Below are positions 15,118 to 24,175 of a DNA stretch of 64,000 nt, piece after piece. Numbering within the stretch: position 1 is the stretch's first letter; every line of letters starts with the position of its first letter. A program made the position numbers and the translations under genes. The notes beneath the pieces are model-generated. The model did no database searches. It saw only the letters and a program-made list of their open reading frames with translations, and had not been told where the DNA came from. This DNA comes from Candidatus Aenigmatarchaeota archaeon (lineage in GTDB: Archaea; Aenigmatarchaeota; Aenigmatarchaeia; QMZP01): assembly GCA_016198585.1 (NCBI GenBank), contig JACQII010000011.1, positions 1 to 64,000 of the forward strand, given 5' to 3'.

Positions 15118-16101
15118 ATGAAGAGCTATCCACCCCACACCGCTGGCGCGAAGGCGATTTTCGACATCCCCACGGCGAGGAAGGGGGAAACCATTGGCGC
15201 GGTCACTCGCCGTCTGCAGGAACATATCCGGAGCTTCAGCTTCATCGACTACGTGTACGTTCTGGACGCGAATGGCGCGCTCTTAGGGATTCTTTCCATC
15301 CGCGACCTGTTCTCCCACGCAGGAACGACCCGCGTCGACGCCGTGATGCAGAGGAACGTCGTGACGGTCTCTCCTGACACGCACCAGGAGAATGTGGCCG
15401 ACCTGGCGGTCAAACACGGCATCAAGGCCGTCCCTGTTGTGTACAGGAAGAAGCTGATCGGCGTGGTGCCCATCACCACGATCCTCCACGTTCTGAACCG
15501 GGCCTTACGGGAGGATATCCTACAGATGGCCGGAATCCACCGGGCGCATCTGAAGTACGAGAACACGCTCGCGGTCCCCCTCTCGAAAGGTGTCCTGCAC
15601 CGGTTGCCGTGGCTGCTCGTTGGGTTGGTCGGCATCATGCTTGCCGCGCTCTTCATTCGAGGGTATGAGGCTATCCTGCAGGAGCACCTCATCCTGGCGT
15701 TCTTCATTCCCGCTATCGTCTATATCAGCGACGCGCTGGGGACCCAGCACCAGACCCTCTTTGTCCGTGATCTCGCTATCATGGGGAAAGGCCTGCATAT
15801 TCGCCAGTACTTTGCAAAGCTCCTCGCCGTCGGAGCAGTGATCGGGATCATTGTGGGCGGAGTAGTATTCATCACCATCTCGGCGGTATTTGGCGAACCC
15901 CGAGCCGCCTTCTCGATTGCCGCGGCCATGGCCATCACTCTTCTCTGCACCAGTTTCACTGCTCTCGCCACGACCATCGCGTTCGACCGGCTCAAAGCCG
16001 ACCCTGCCCTGGGCAGCGGGCCGCTGGCGACGATCATCTCAGATGTGACGTCAGTCGTTGTGTATTTCGTCGTGGCGACCCTGCTCCTCGGCGTATCCTA
16101 G
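15118..16101 (+). CDS. MgtE-like divalent-cation transporter with CBS pair, no N domain
   Basis: A 327-residue membrane protein. Residues about 20-125 are two CBS domains (FIDYVYVLDANGALLGILSIRDLF; VDAVMQRNVVTVSPDTHQEN). They are followed by about five membrane spans typical of the MgtE transport domain, including DALGTQHQTLFVRDLA, which aligns with the family's GNAGSQ..T..VR.LA segment. The MgtE N domain is absent. The start at 15118 was chosen because GAGGGG stands six bases upstream; an in-frame start at 15064 is less likely. Its stop overlaps the convergent aglB stop (CTAG). A Mg2+ supply role for AglB is only a guess. Confidence 0.85.
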   Translation: MKSYPPHTAGAKAIFDIPTARKGETIGAVTRRLQEHIRSFSFIDYVYVLDANGALLGILSIRDLFSHAGTTRVDAVMQRNVVTVSPDTHQENVADLAVKHGIKAVPVVYRKKLIGVVPITTILHVLNRALREDILQMAGIHRAHLKYENTLAVPLSKGVLHRLPWLLVGLVGIMLAALFIRGYEAILQEHLILAFFIPAIVYISDALGTQHQTLFVRDLAIMGKGLHIRQYFAKLLAVGAVIGIIVGGVVFITISAVFGEPRAAFSIAAAMAITLLCTSFTALATTIAFDRLKADPALGSGPLATIISDVTSVVVYFVVATLLLGVS

Positions 16102-18566
16102 ACCGCATCTGCGGAACTGGATGCGGTCACGTTGGCTGAGTAGATAACCCGATAGATCTGGATGAGGTCACTGTCGTAGACCCGCTCGAGTGGGAGACCA
16201 GAACCGGCCATGAACATGACGCGGGCGAAGATGGTGTTCATGATGTCCGGCTCCAGGTAGTGGACGCCGAGCGGCGTGATGGCGACGCAGCCGCCGATGG
16301 TCTGGGTCTGGTTGCCGACCTGGAGGATGCCGCTCTCGGTGCAGAGGTTGTTTACGTAGCCGATCTGCGCGTAGCTCTCGCCCGCGCGCTGGAGGAAGAT
16401 CGGCGCGCCGACGACGGCGCTGCCCTGCGTCGGAAGCCAGATTGCGTACGGCCCGCTCGTGAACTCCACGATGGTCTGGCCGCCCTGTTCGAAGTGGGTG
16501 TTCTGCTGGAACTCAGGGATGCCCTTGATCACCGATCCGCCGCTCGCGATGGCGGTGATCGCCCCGTATTTCCCAGGCAGGGTGTAGTCCATCAGGATGT
16601 AGTCCACGCTGCGAGCTACCAGGAACGGCTCGCTGGCCTGCCAGTCACTGGCGTCGGCAACGAACCACTCCGCAATCTGGTCACGGTACCCGCCGCCGCC
16701 GTCCGAGACCGAGGGCCGCAGGCCGCGTGTCTGGAACCAGTAGCCGAAATCCCACCACGACAGGAAATTCGAGTCGACTGGGGTCTGGGTCGACATGAAG
16801 GTGAACGCGTCGTACCAGGGCTGGCCTGCGGCGTAGGTGATCTTCCCCTGGTCGTCGATCTCCAGGCACTTCTGCCCGTCGATGAGGATCGCGGGGTTGG
16901 CAAAGCAGATCGACGTTCCTTGACCGGCCGTGTAGGCGAAGCCGCTCGCGGCGTTCGCGTAGACGAGGACGGCGACGAACACCAGGATGGCCAGCGGGAG
17001 ATGGCGCGCCACGGTGGCGAGCGTGGCCTGGGTCGGCCGGTAGCGGAGGGCCGCGTTGATCAGGTAGGCCAGGCCCACGCCGCCGAGCAGGGCGGCAGCC
17101 GGGCCGTATAGTGAGAGCAGCCGGATCTGGAAAAGGACCGCAAGCATGCTCGACGCGAGCCAGATGATCAGGAGCAGCATGATGCTGGTGTGCGGGTTGC
17201 GGACGGCCGCGTAGCCCGCGATGATGGCGCCGACCACCGCGAGAGCCATGATCGTCGTGGCGTCGACCGCTGCGTTCACCAGCAGCAGGACCGCGGCGGC
17301 CCAGATCAGGAAGAATAGGCCTCTCACTGTCGTGCTTTTCATCGCCGGCCTGATCCAGCCCATCGCCTTGAGGAGGCCGACGAACAGGGCGAGGAACATG
17401 AAGAGCCAGCCCGAGAGATACGGGGAGAGCCAGGGGACCGCGGCGAAGCGCGTCGTCGAGGAATCCAGGATCGCGCCCCAGGAGCCGGGCTGGTTCTCTG
17501 CCACGGTGAAGCCGGTCGGGTCGCGCTGCTGGAGGGTGATGATGTTGATGATCCCGTTTAGCAGGGTCGCGGGCTGGTCGAGGAACAGCGTGCTCAGCAT
17601 GAAGGCGAGGAAGACCACGCCGATGAGGCCGGGCGCGACATATTTCAGCTGCTCGGGCTTGACCACCTTGAACCGCCCGACGAGGAACCGGATCAGGACG
17701 AGGCCAGTGATGGCAAGGGTGAACGACACGGAGGCGAGTTCCGTGCTCAGGATCGAGGTGCTGTGCTTCACGAGGAGGGCGGGGAGGACCAGCGCGACGA
17801 GCATGGTCGGCAGGTAGGCGGCCATGAGGTGGTCGACGTGCTTGTTGAGCAGGAGGAGCACCAGCGCGAACAGGGCCAGGACGACGAAGTAGTACTGGGC
17901 GATGCCGGAGCTCATGCCGATCACCGCCAGGCAGAGGCCGGCGATAGCGCCGTCGATGACGGACCGCCGCTTGAACGCCCGGATGAAGAACAGCAGGACG
18001 AGGACGCTGAACGGGGCGATGGCCGCTTCCTTCTCGATGATGCCCGCGATGGTGCGCGCGATCACCGCCGGCTGCGCCGCGAGGAACAGGGCTGCCAGGA
18101 GGCCGGCGCGGTTGTCGTAAACCTCCCTCCCGAGGAAGAACATGGCCAGGCAGGCGAGCGCGCCCATGATCGGCGGATAGAATAGCACGAAGGTGAAGTA
18201 GTGCATGCTCAGCACGAGCGAGACCAGCAAGTACAGGAAAATCGGGATGTAGATCGGCGCGATGTACTCGTTCTGGGTGACGTTGATGCCATCCGGGTGG
18301 TGGCGCATAAAGTCGATTTCCGGGAGTTGCAGGTTGTGGTCGATGGCGTACTGGCTGTAGCGGTAGAAGAGGAACTCGTCCAGCCCCGGGAGCTCATTGT
18401 ATTTCGCCGGCTGGGCGCGAATCCAGAAGGCGATGAGCATGATGGCGAGGATGAGGATGAGGTAATAGTGCCGGGCGACCAGGCGGGGGAACCTCTTCTG
18501 GAGCGGCTCAGCGGCAGCCGCGGGCGGCGTGCCCGGAGCGGACTTCCGCCAGGGGAAGAGCTTCAT
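16098..18566 (-). CDS. aglB: AglB/STT3-type oligosaccharyltransferase
   Basis: An 822-residue membrane enzyme that transfers a lipid-linked glycan to Asn in N-x-S/T sequons outside the cell. A basic cytoplasmic N-terminus is followed by about 12-13 membrane spans, with an acidic first external loop (PGLDEFLFYRYSQYA). The catalytic motif WWDFGY is at residues 604-609, inside the soluble C-terminal domain, and a DYTLPGKYGAI stretch could be its DK-type motif. Length fits archaeal AglB. ATG 18566 is supported by TATATAAA centred 26 bp upstream; a TTG upstream is not needed. It is the acceptor-transfer step for the island's products. Confidence 0.94.
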   Translation of the reverse strand: MKLFPWRKSAPGTPPAAAAEPLQKRFPRLVARHYYLILILAIMLIAFWIRAQPAKYNELPGLDEFLFYRYSQYAIDHNLQLPEIDFMRHHPDGINVTQNEYIAPIYIPIFLYLLVSLVLSMHYFTFVLFYPPIMGALACLAMFFLGREVYDNRAGLLAALFLAAQPAVIARTIAGIIEKEAAIAPFSVLVLLFFIRAFKRRSVIDGAIAGLCLAVIGMSSGIAQYYFVVLALFALVLLLLNKHVDHLMAAYLPTMLVALVLPALLVKHSTSILSTELASVSFTLAITGLVLIRFLVGRFKVVKPEQLKYVAPGLIGVVFLAFMLSTLFLDQPATLLNGIINIITLQQRDPTGFTVAENQPGSWGAILDSSTTRFAAVPWLSPYLSGWLFMFLALFVGLLKAMGWIRPAMKSTTVRGLFFLIWAAAVLLLVNAAVDATTIMALAVVGAIIAGYAAVRNPHTSIMLLLIIWLASSMLAVLFQIRLLSLYGPAAALLGGVGLAYLINAALRYRPTQATLATVARHLPLAILVFVAVLVYANAASGFAYTAGQGTSICFANPAILIDGQKCLEIDDQGKITYAAGQPWYDAFTFMSTQTPVDSNFLSWWDFGYWFQTRGLRPSVSDGGGGYRDQIAEWFVADASDWQASEPFLVARSVDYILMDYTLPGKYGAITAIASGGSVIKGIPEFQQNTHFEQGGQTIVEFTSGPYAIWLPTQGSAVVGAPIFLQRAGESYAQIGYVNNLCTESGILQVGNQTQTIGGCVAITPLGVHYLEPDIMNTIFARVMFMAGSGLPLERVYDSDLIQIYRVIYSANVTASSSADAV

Positions 18567-18587
18567 AGGCAATATCTGCCCGCATTA

Positions 18588-18595
18588 TTTATATA
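18588..18595. promoter_or_regulatory. Shared bidirectional TATA element (aglB / methyltransferase)
   Basis: TTTATATA on the plus strand reads TATATAAA on the minus strand. Only 48 bp separate the two start codons, and this one element is 26 bp from aglB ATG 18566 and 24 bp from ATG 18615. A single site may serve both directions. Confidence 0.55.
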
Positions 18596-18614
18596 CTCCC
18601 GCCTACAGGCTTCT

Positions 18615-19280
18615 ATGGCCGCCCGCTACCGCTTGAAGGCGCTTCCGTGGAGCAGCCATCACGTCATCGCGCGGATGATTCCTGCGCGAAGCACGGTCCT
18701 GGACGTGGGGTGCAGCTCGGGCTACCTGGGCACGTTGCTCGCCGGACGCGACTGCAGGCTCATCGGGGTCGACAACGACCGACCTGCATTGAAGCAGGCA
18801 AAAGGCTACGCGCGGACGTTCCTGCTCGACCTCGAGAAGGGGCTGCCGCCACTGAAGGAGAAGGTGGATGTCATCGTCTTCGCGGACGTCCTCGAGCACC
18901 TCGCGCGCCCGGACCAGGTCCTGAAGGCGTACGCACGGTTCCTCAAGCCCGGCGGCCGGGTCATCGTCTCGATCCCGAACGTGGCCAACCTCTACGTCCG
19001 GCTGAAGCTCCTGGCCGGGCAGTGGAACTACGAGGACGTGGGCATCCTCGACCGGACGCACCTGCGCTTCTACACGCGCGCGACGGCCCGCGACTTCCTG
19101 TCCGCCTGCGGCTACGAGATCGTGGCGGAAGAGGCCACCCCGATCCCGCTGGAGCTGGTCTCTGCTGACTTCGAAGAACCGCCCCTCTCCTGGTGCTATG
19201 CGGCCCTCCGGACAGCAACCGAAGCCTGGCCGTCCCTCTTCGCCTTCCAGTTCGTCTTCAGCCTGCGGAGGAGCGCATGA
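18615..19280 (+). CDS. Class I SAM-dependent methyltransferase
   Basis: A 221-residue methyltransferase of the Methyltransf_11/23 type. SAM-binding motif I is VLDVGCSSGYLG (residues 28-39), with the acidic VDND at the end of strand 2, the VIVFADVLEHL motif and FLKPGGRVIVSIPN after strand 5. The LLAGQWNYEDVGILDRTHLRFYT block is typical of methyltransferases in polysaccharide clusters. The likely substrate is a sugar or lipid-linked glycan. The open frame extends upstream, but the start is set by the shared TATA element. It overlaps the next gene by four bases. Confidence 0.88.
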   Translation: MAARYRLKALPWSSHHVIARMIPARSTVLDVGCSSGYLGTLLAGRDCRLIGVDNDRPALKQAKGYARTFLLDLEKGLPPLKEKVDVIVFADVLEHLARPDQVLKAYARFLKPGGRVIVSIPNVANLYVRLKLLAGQWNYEDVGILDRTHLRFYTRATARDFLSACGYEIVAEEATPIPLELVSADFEEPPLSWCYAALRTATEAWPSLFAFQFVFSLRRSA

Positions 19281-20386
19281 GGCCGACGACGAAGCAGTTG
19301 CTCCTTGGCATCCTGCTGATCGCGCTTGCCGTCCGGCTGCCGAACATCGCGACCCACCTGCCCGGGACGGACGAAGCCCTGACATTGAACGTCGCCGCAG
19401 GCCAGCCCTGGGGGACCGCTTCGTTCGAGTTCTTCCACCCGCCACTGTTCTTCTTCATCGTGCAGACCGTGCAGCTCTTCCCGGAGCCGGTCCTGCTGCT
19501 CCGGCTGCTGATGGTGGCGGCGGGCGTGGCGACCGTGCTTGTCACGTTCTTTTTTGGTCGCGACCTCGCAGGCTCGCGACTTGGCCTTTTGGCAGCGTTC
19601 TTGGTGACGATCAATCCGATGAGCGTGATCTATTCCCAGCACGGCCGGCCCTACATCCTGTTCTCCCTGCTCTACCTGCTCTCGACCTGGCTGCTCTACC
19701 GGTTCCTCTTCAAGCAGGACCGCCGCGGGCTTCTCGCGCTCCCGGGAATCTACGCCCTCGCCTTCTACAACCACTACCTGTCCGCCCTCTTCATCGCCGC
19801 CCACGTCGCTGTGGTCGCCGGCCTGCGGCTGCGGCGGCCGATCGCCTGGAAGCCGTATGTGGCCGTCCTGCTCGTGACCGGCCTGCTCGTGGCGCCGATC
19901 CTGCTGCACTTCCTCACCAACGTGGCCGACCTCTCCCAGTCACCCCAGACGTGGATGGGCTCGCTCACTCCGCTCACTTTCCCGTATCCTGTCTACAAGT
20001 ACGCGGTCATGGCCGACATCTCGACGGTGGCTGCCCACTATCCGCCGGTGGCGGCGCTGTTCCCGGTGTCTGTCGCGCTCGCTGCCCTCGGACTGTGGCG
20101 GCTGTACCGGGAGGACCGCAAGAAAGCCTGCTACCTGGCAGGGGTTTTCCTCCTCGTGTTCGTCTTCTCCGCCATCGCGTCGCTCTACATCCTCATCTAC
20201 TTCTTCCGCTACCTCACGTACCTCCTGCCCGTCTACCTCCTGTTGATGGCGTTCGGACTGGAGAAACAGCGCCCGTGGCTGCGCGCGGCCCTCCTGGTCG
20301 CCTTCATCGTCGGCTGGGCAGTCGTGCTGCAGGACTATTTCACAGTCTCGCTGCTCGGAGACTGGGCGATCGACTTCGCGGTGTGA
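19277..20386 (+). CDS. GT-C (GT39/ArnT-like) membrane glycosyltransferase
   Basis: A 369-residue polytopic membrane protein with about nine spans. An acidic motif lies in the first external loop (GTDEALTLN), followed by EFFHPPLFFF and YSQHGRPYILF, the pattern of polyprenyl-phosphate-sugar-dependent GT-C enzymes (PMT_2/GT39). It would act on the outer face, using a dolichol-phosphate sugar. The start ATG overlaps the stop of the methyltransferase gene (ATGA), so the two are coupled. The acceptor is unknown. Confidence 0.8.
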   Translation: MRPTTKQLLLGILLIALAVRLPNIATHLPGTDEALTLNVAAGQPWGTASFEFFHPPLFFFIVQTVQLFPEPVLLLRLLMVAAGVATVLVTFFFGRDLAGSRLGLLAAFLVTINPMSVIYSQHGRPYILFSLLYLLSTWLLYRFLFKQDRRGLLALPGIYALAFYNHYLSALFIAAHVAVVAGLRLRRPIAWKPYVAVLLVTGLLVAPILLHFLTNVADLSQSPQTWMGSLTPLTFPYPVYKYAVMADISTVAAHYPPVAALFPVSVALAALGLWRLYREDRKKACYLAGVFLLVFVFSAIASLYILIYFFRYLTYLLPVYLLLMAFGLEKQRPWLRAALLVAFIVGWAVVLQDYFTVSLLGDWAIDFAV

Positions 20387-20445
20387 CCGTCACTGTTCTC
20401 TGTCTTCTGCCTGAGTAGCTGCTCGACATCAATTATCGAGGCCGG

Positions 20446-22041
20446 TCATGGCGCCACGCGGTAGACCAGGAACGGGTACGGATCCTCGGGATCGCCCGTC
20501 GGGAAGGTCCGGATCAGTTCCAGCGGGTAGGTCTTGAGGAGCTGGCAGAGGTACTGGTCGTTCTCGAGTGTCGGCGAGCTGGTGTAGCTGCCCCGGTAGA
20601 TGATGTAGCCGTCCTTGAACCGGTCGAGGAAGCTGGCCGTGCAGTCGGGGAAGCCTTCAGGCGGGATCGGTTCGGCGTCTGCCTTGAAGAGGATGCTCTG
20701 CTCATTCGAGAGCAGCGGGCCTTGGAGGGTGGGCAGGTAATTGGTGAGCATGTCCTGGACCAGGTACTGGGGATCGTAGGCCCCCGAGAAGTCCTGGATC
20801 ACGAAGTCCTTCTGGCCGAAGTTGGCGTAGTCAGCGTAGAAGGGGTGGATGGTCGCGATGCTGGCGACCGCGACAAACAACAGCACGAGCGCCACGAGCT
20901 TGACCGGGACGCTCATCCGCGCGATCGCGTAGCCGCCGAGGACGAAGGCGGGCAGGTGGATGAACTCCGTGTACGACGGGACGGTCCCGTAGCGGGTCGC
21001 GAGGTATATCAGGAATGAGACCCCGAAGGCGACGGCCATGACGGGCCGCTCGTCGAAGGTGTGCAGCCAGCGGACCAGGTGCCGGACTGAGCCCTTGCGG
21101 TGCTTTCTCCAGAGCAAGAAGACCGCGGCCATTCCCGCGACTAGGGAAAAGGCATAGGCGTAGGAGTTCCTCAGGAACAGCATCTCCACGAAGCGGACCG
21201 GGTTGGACTCCAGGCGGACGAAGCCCTCGTAGCCGCCGACGCCGTAGTGGACTTGGAACGCGAACGCCTGGAGATCGGGCGGGTAGACGACCTGCAGGAA
21301 GAGCACGAGCGCGACGACCACGGCCCCGATGACGCTCGCCGTCTGCTTCCATCCCTTCCCCACCAGGAGCTGGGAGAGTATGATGATCGGGATGAGGAAG
21401 AGCGGGTACAGCAACCGCGAGCCCAGCGCCAGAACGAGGAACGCGATCATGAGGCTGAAGAAGATCGCTTTCTTGTTGGCGGCAACGTAATCGGCCGCGC
21501 TCTTCCACTCGCGACTGGCGGGGGCGCGGAGGTACTTGATGTAGAAGTACAGCGTCCCCGCGGAGAAGGCGAGAGCAAACATGTCCGTGTACAGGATCCG
21601 GCTGTAGGCGATGTAGTCCAGGGAGAGGCTGGCGATGGCAGCCGACCAGAGCGCCGCCTCGGTTCCGAAGAGCTCCTTCCCGATCAGGAACACGAAGAGG
21701 ACGGCCAGGATGCCTCCGAGGGCCACCATGGTCCGCATGGGGACCGTGACGTCCTTGAATGGGGTGAGGTAGGTGAACGCGAACAGGTGCGGCGGGATGG
21801 CGAGCACATCACGGAAATCGGCGTCGCTCCAGGCGGTCGGGAGGCCGATCAACCACCGACCGACCGGCGGATGCTCCGAAGAGAAGAAGCGCGCATCGTA
21901 GGGGTTTTCGTGGTGGAGTTTGATGCCGGCGATCGCGGCTATGCCTTCGTCGCGCCAGATGAGGCCGTCGCCCAGGCCGTAGAGTCGCGCGCCAAGGCCG
22001 GCGAGAATTAGCACCACGAGAAGGAGGTGCAGGGGCTTCAT
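20446..22041 (-). CDS. GT-C (PMT_2-like) membrane glycosyltransferase
   Basis: A 531-residue membrane protein with roughly eleven spans. The first external loop has IWRDEGIAAIAG, and SSEHPPVGRWLIGLP follows, the DE plus HPP pattern of dolichyl-phosphate-sugar-dependent transferases. The C-terminal 110 residues are soluble and end YPFLVYRVAP. Start set at ATG 22041 because TTTTTAAG is centred 26 bp upstream. It converges on the 19277-20386 gene across a 59-bp gap in which I see no distinct element. Confidence 0.82.
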   Translation of the reverse strand: MKPLHLLLVVLILAGLGARLYGLGDGLIWRDEGIAAIAGIKLHHENPYDARFFSSEHPPVGRWLIGLPTAWSDADFRDVLAIPPHLFAFTYLTPFKDVTVPMRTMVALGGILAVLFVFLIGKELFGTEAALWSAAIASLSLDYIAYSRILYTDMFALAFSAGTLYFYIKYLRAPASREWKSAADYVAANKKAIFFSLMIAFLVLALGSRLLYPLFLIPIIILSQLLVGKGWKQTASVIGAVVVALVLFLQVVYPPDLQAFAFQVHYGVGGYEGFVRLESNPVRFVEMLFLRNSYAYAFSLVAGMAAVFLLWRKHRKGSVRHLVRWLHTFDERPVMAVAFGVSFLIYLATRYGTVPSYTEFIHLPAFVLGGYAIARMSVPVKLVALVLLFVAVASIATIHPFYADYANFGQKDFVIQDFSGAYDPQYLVQDMLTNYLPTLQGPLLSNEQSILFKADAEPIPPEGFPDCTASFLDRFKDGYIIYRGSYTSSPTLENDQYLCQLLKTYPLELIRTFPTGDPEDPYPFLVYRVAP

Positions 22042-22090
22042 GCCACCCTGTTGGAGACCGGTCTTAAAAAGCCCGGCGACCGCGCGTTTC

Positions 22091-22471
22091 TCACTGGCGC
22101 GGCCGCTGGAGATCATCCAACTTGAGATCGTCGTCCTGGACGTAGGGGACGCCGGTCCTGAGTGCAATGTAGGCCTTCTCCAGTTCTTCGCCGACGTTCG
22201 CGGCGTGCATCAGGCTCGAGATCAGCCCGTGGCGGAGCAGGGTGTAGTAGATCTCCTCGGGGTGCGTGCCGCGGACGATGGTGGTCAGCTTGTGATCGTT
22301 CCGGCAGAAGCCGACCTCGATCTCTCTCCGGTCGGGGTTCACCTTGATCAGGAAATAGCCGACGGGGTCGAGCTTCCACTCGGCGGGCTTCTTGACGGCG
22401 CGGATTTCCTGGATCTGGTCGGCGACCGAAATCTGCGGCCAGTTCTTGTACCGGTTCAACTTCTCTCCCAT
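22091..22471 (-). CDS. DUF4346 domain protein
   Basis: A 126-residue soluble protein matching the archaeal DUF4346 pattern: WKLDPVGYFLIKVNPDRREIEVGFC, GTHPEEIYYTLLRHGLIS, LMHAANVGEELEKAYIALRTG and the tail YVQDDDLKL. DUF4346 is otherwise found attached to dihydropteroate-synthase-like proteins; here it stands alone. A role is not known. AATAAAAA centred 26 bp before ATG 22471 marks a separate leaderless promoter, so it is not part of the glycan operons on either side. Confidence 0.8.
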   Translation of the reverse strand: MGEKLNRYKNWPQISVADQIQEIRAVKKPAEWKLDPVGYFLIKVNPDRREIEVGFCRNDHKLTTIVRGTHPEEIYYTLLRHGLISSLMHAANVGEELEKAYIALRTGVPYVQDDDLKLDDLQRPRQ

Positions 22472-22552
22472 ACATCGACGGGCGCGCGCGGCTTTTTATT
22501 GGTTTGCCCCGATCGGAGGCGCGAGCAGGAGAGCTAGCGCGACGCGGGATCG

Positions 22553-23263
22553 CTACCGCTGACCTTTGAGCAGGTACTTGAAGACCAGGAAAAGGATCTC
22601 GAAACCGTAGGTGATGGGGTTGGCGGCGGTAACGTTCTCATAGTAGTGCACGCTGATTGGCACCTGCGCGATCCGCAGCCGGTGCTTGAGTGCCTCGAGG
22701 ATGATGTCGCTGTCGAAGTAGTACTTGTCGGTCAGCCGGTCGAGGTTGATCTTCTCCAGAGCCCGGCGCGAGTAGACCCGGTAACCGGTGTGGAACTCGG
22801 CGATCTTGGTCCCGAAGGCCACGTTCTCTACGGCGGTCAGGAAGCGGTTGCCGTAATACTTGTAGGCGGGCACGCCGCCGCGGAGCATGACACGTTTGCC
22901 GCTGAGGATGCGCGATCCGAGGACCACGTCGGCTCGCTCGCGGATTGCGGCGTCGAGCAGCTGGGGCATGTCGGCCGGGGCGTACTGGCCGTCCTGATGG
23001 AGCAGGACGACGTAATCGCACTTAGCGCGGAGCGCCGCCTTGTAGAGGGTCTTCTGCGCGCCCCCGTAGCCCCGGTTCACCGGGTGGCGGATGACCGTGA
23101 TGCCCTTGATCTTCCTCAGTATGTCCGGCGTCGCATCCGTGCTGGAGTCATCGACGACGATGAACCGGTCGTAGATCTTGGGTGTCCGAGCAATGACGCC
23201 CGCGATCTTGCTGCTGCCGTTGTAGGCGGGCATCGCGACCACCACCCGCTTGCCCTTATACAT
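22553..23263 (-). CDS. GT2 glycosyltransferase (DPM1/GtrB-like)
   Basis: A 236-residue GT-A enzyme with AMPAYNGSSKIAG, the nucleotide-binding VVDDSSTDAT, LLHQDGQY (metal-binding region) and HTGYRVYSRRAL. The C-terminus HYYENVTAANPITYGFEILFLVFKYLLKG may be membrane-associated. Such enzymes make polyprenyl-phosphate sugars or extend lipid-linked glycans. Two in-frame starts exist. ATG 23263 is chosen because AGGAGA lies five bases upstream, while ATG 23284 has none. It overlaps the RmlD-like gene by eight bases. Confidence 0.87.
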   Translation of the reverse strand: MYKGKRVVVAMPAYNGSSKIAGVIARTPKIYDRFIVVDDSSTDATPDILRKIKGITVIRHPVNRGYGGAQKTLYKAALRAKCDYVVLLHQDGQYAPADMPQLLDAAIRERADVVLGSRILSGKRVMLRGGVPAYKYYGNRFLTAVENVAFGTKIAEFHTGYRVYSRRALEKINLDRLTDKYYFDSDIILEALKHRLRIAQVPISVHYYENVTAANPITYGFEILFLVFKYLLKGQR

Positions 23264-24101
23264 GGATTCTCCTGAGGCCTTCACGCGGGCCGAGCAGCTT
23301 GGTCTTCAGCAGGGCTGAGGCCTTTCTGACATCGAGCGAGGAGTCGCGCGGCCGGACAGCCGCCTGGTGGAGCTCGGCGGTCGTGATCGGCGTGATCAGG
23401 CCGGCGTCCAGGCCGAACGCCTCTGCGGTGAGCCGGGCAAAGTCAAACCTGCTCATCCGCTCGGTGCCGGCGACGTGAAACAGTCCCGTGACCCCTTTGG
23501 CGCAGAGTTCCATGACCGCGGCGGCGACGTTGCTCGAGAGGGAAGGTGAGCCGAACTGGTCGGTCACGACCCGGATCTGCCGGCCTGCGGACAGCTCGGT
23601 GATCACCCAGCGCACGAAGTTAAAGGTTTCCCGGTGGGGGCTGTAGACGACCGAGGTGCGCGCGATGAGCCCTCCGGAAGCAGCCTGCTCACCGAGCAGC
23701 TTGGTTTCCCCGTAGTAGTTCACCGGCTGGGGGAGATCGGTCTCCTGGTATCCGCCTTTCCGGCCGTCGAAGACGAAGTCGGTGGAGAGGTAGGCGAGGC
23801 GCGCGTCCGCCTCCTTGCACGCGTCGGCGATGTTCCGGGTGCCTTCAACATTGACGCGGTATGCCAGCTGCCGGTCCTTCTCGCACTGGTCCACGTTCGT
23901 CATGCTGGCCGCATGGACCACGACGTCGGGCCGGGCCTTGCGCACCGTATCCCGGACGGCCGATCGGTCTGCCACGTCCAGGGTGAGGGCGGCCCTTCCC
24001 GGCCGGTGGCCGGTCGCGACAACTTCCCAGTCCGCTGCCGCTTCGACGATGTCGGTTCCAATCTGGCCGCCGACGCCGGTCACGAGCACCTTGCCTTTCA
24101 T
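23256..24101 (-). CDS. RmlD-like dTDP-4-dehydrorhamnose reductase family protein
   Basis: A 281-residue SDR with the RmlD layout: VTGVGGQIGTD Rossmann motif, LDVADRSAV, VVHAASMTNVDQCE, STDFVFDGRKGGY with active-site pair YYGETK, and FHVAGTERMSRFDFARL near the end. RmlD reduces dTDP-4-keto-rhamnose to dTDP-rhamnose; relatives reduce other 4-keto sugars. RmlA and RmlB homologues are at 32969 and 31971, but no RmlC is visible, so rhamnose is likely but not proven. TTTTTATT is 26 bp before ATG 24101. Confidence 0.87.
   Translation of the reverse strand: MKGKVLVTGVGGQIGTDIVEAAADWEVVATGHRPGRAALTLDVADRSAVRDTVRKARPDVVVHAASMTNVDQCEKDRQLAYRVNVEGTRNIADACKEADARLAYLSTDFVFDGRKGGYQETDLPQPVNYYGETKLLGEQAASGGLIARTSVVYSPHRETFNFVRWVITELSAGRQIRVVTDQFGSPSLSSNVAAAVMELCAKGVTGLFHVAGTERMSRFDFARLTAEAFGLDAGLITPITTAELHQAAVRPRDSSLDVRKASALLKTKLLGPREGLRRIHV
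23268..23273 (-). promoter_or_regulatory. Shine-Dalgarno site deciding the GT2 start
   Basis: AGGAGA on the minus strand, four bases before ATG 23263 and inside the 3' end of the RmlD-like gene. It shows that internal operon genes can use SD initiation. Confidence 0.65.
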
Positions 24102-24175
24102 GCACCGTTCTTGGAAATGAAGGAATAAAAACCGCAGCCTTTTAAAGCCACCGCCTCCAGTATTCTCAGGTTCCT

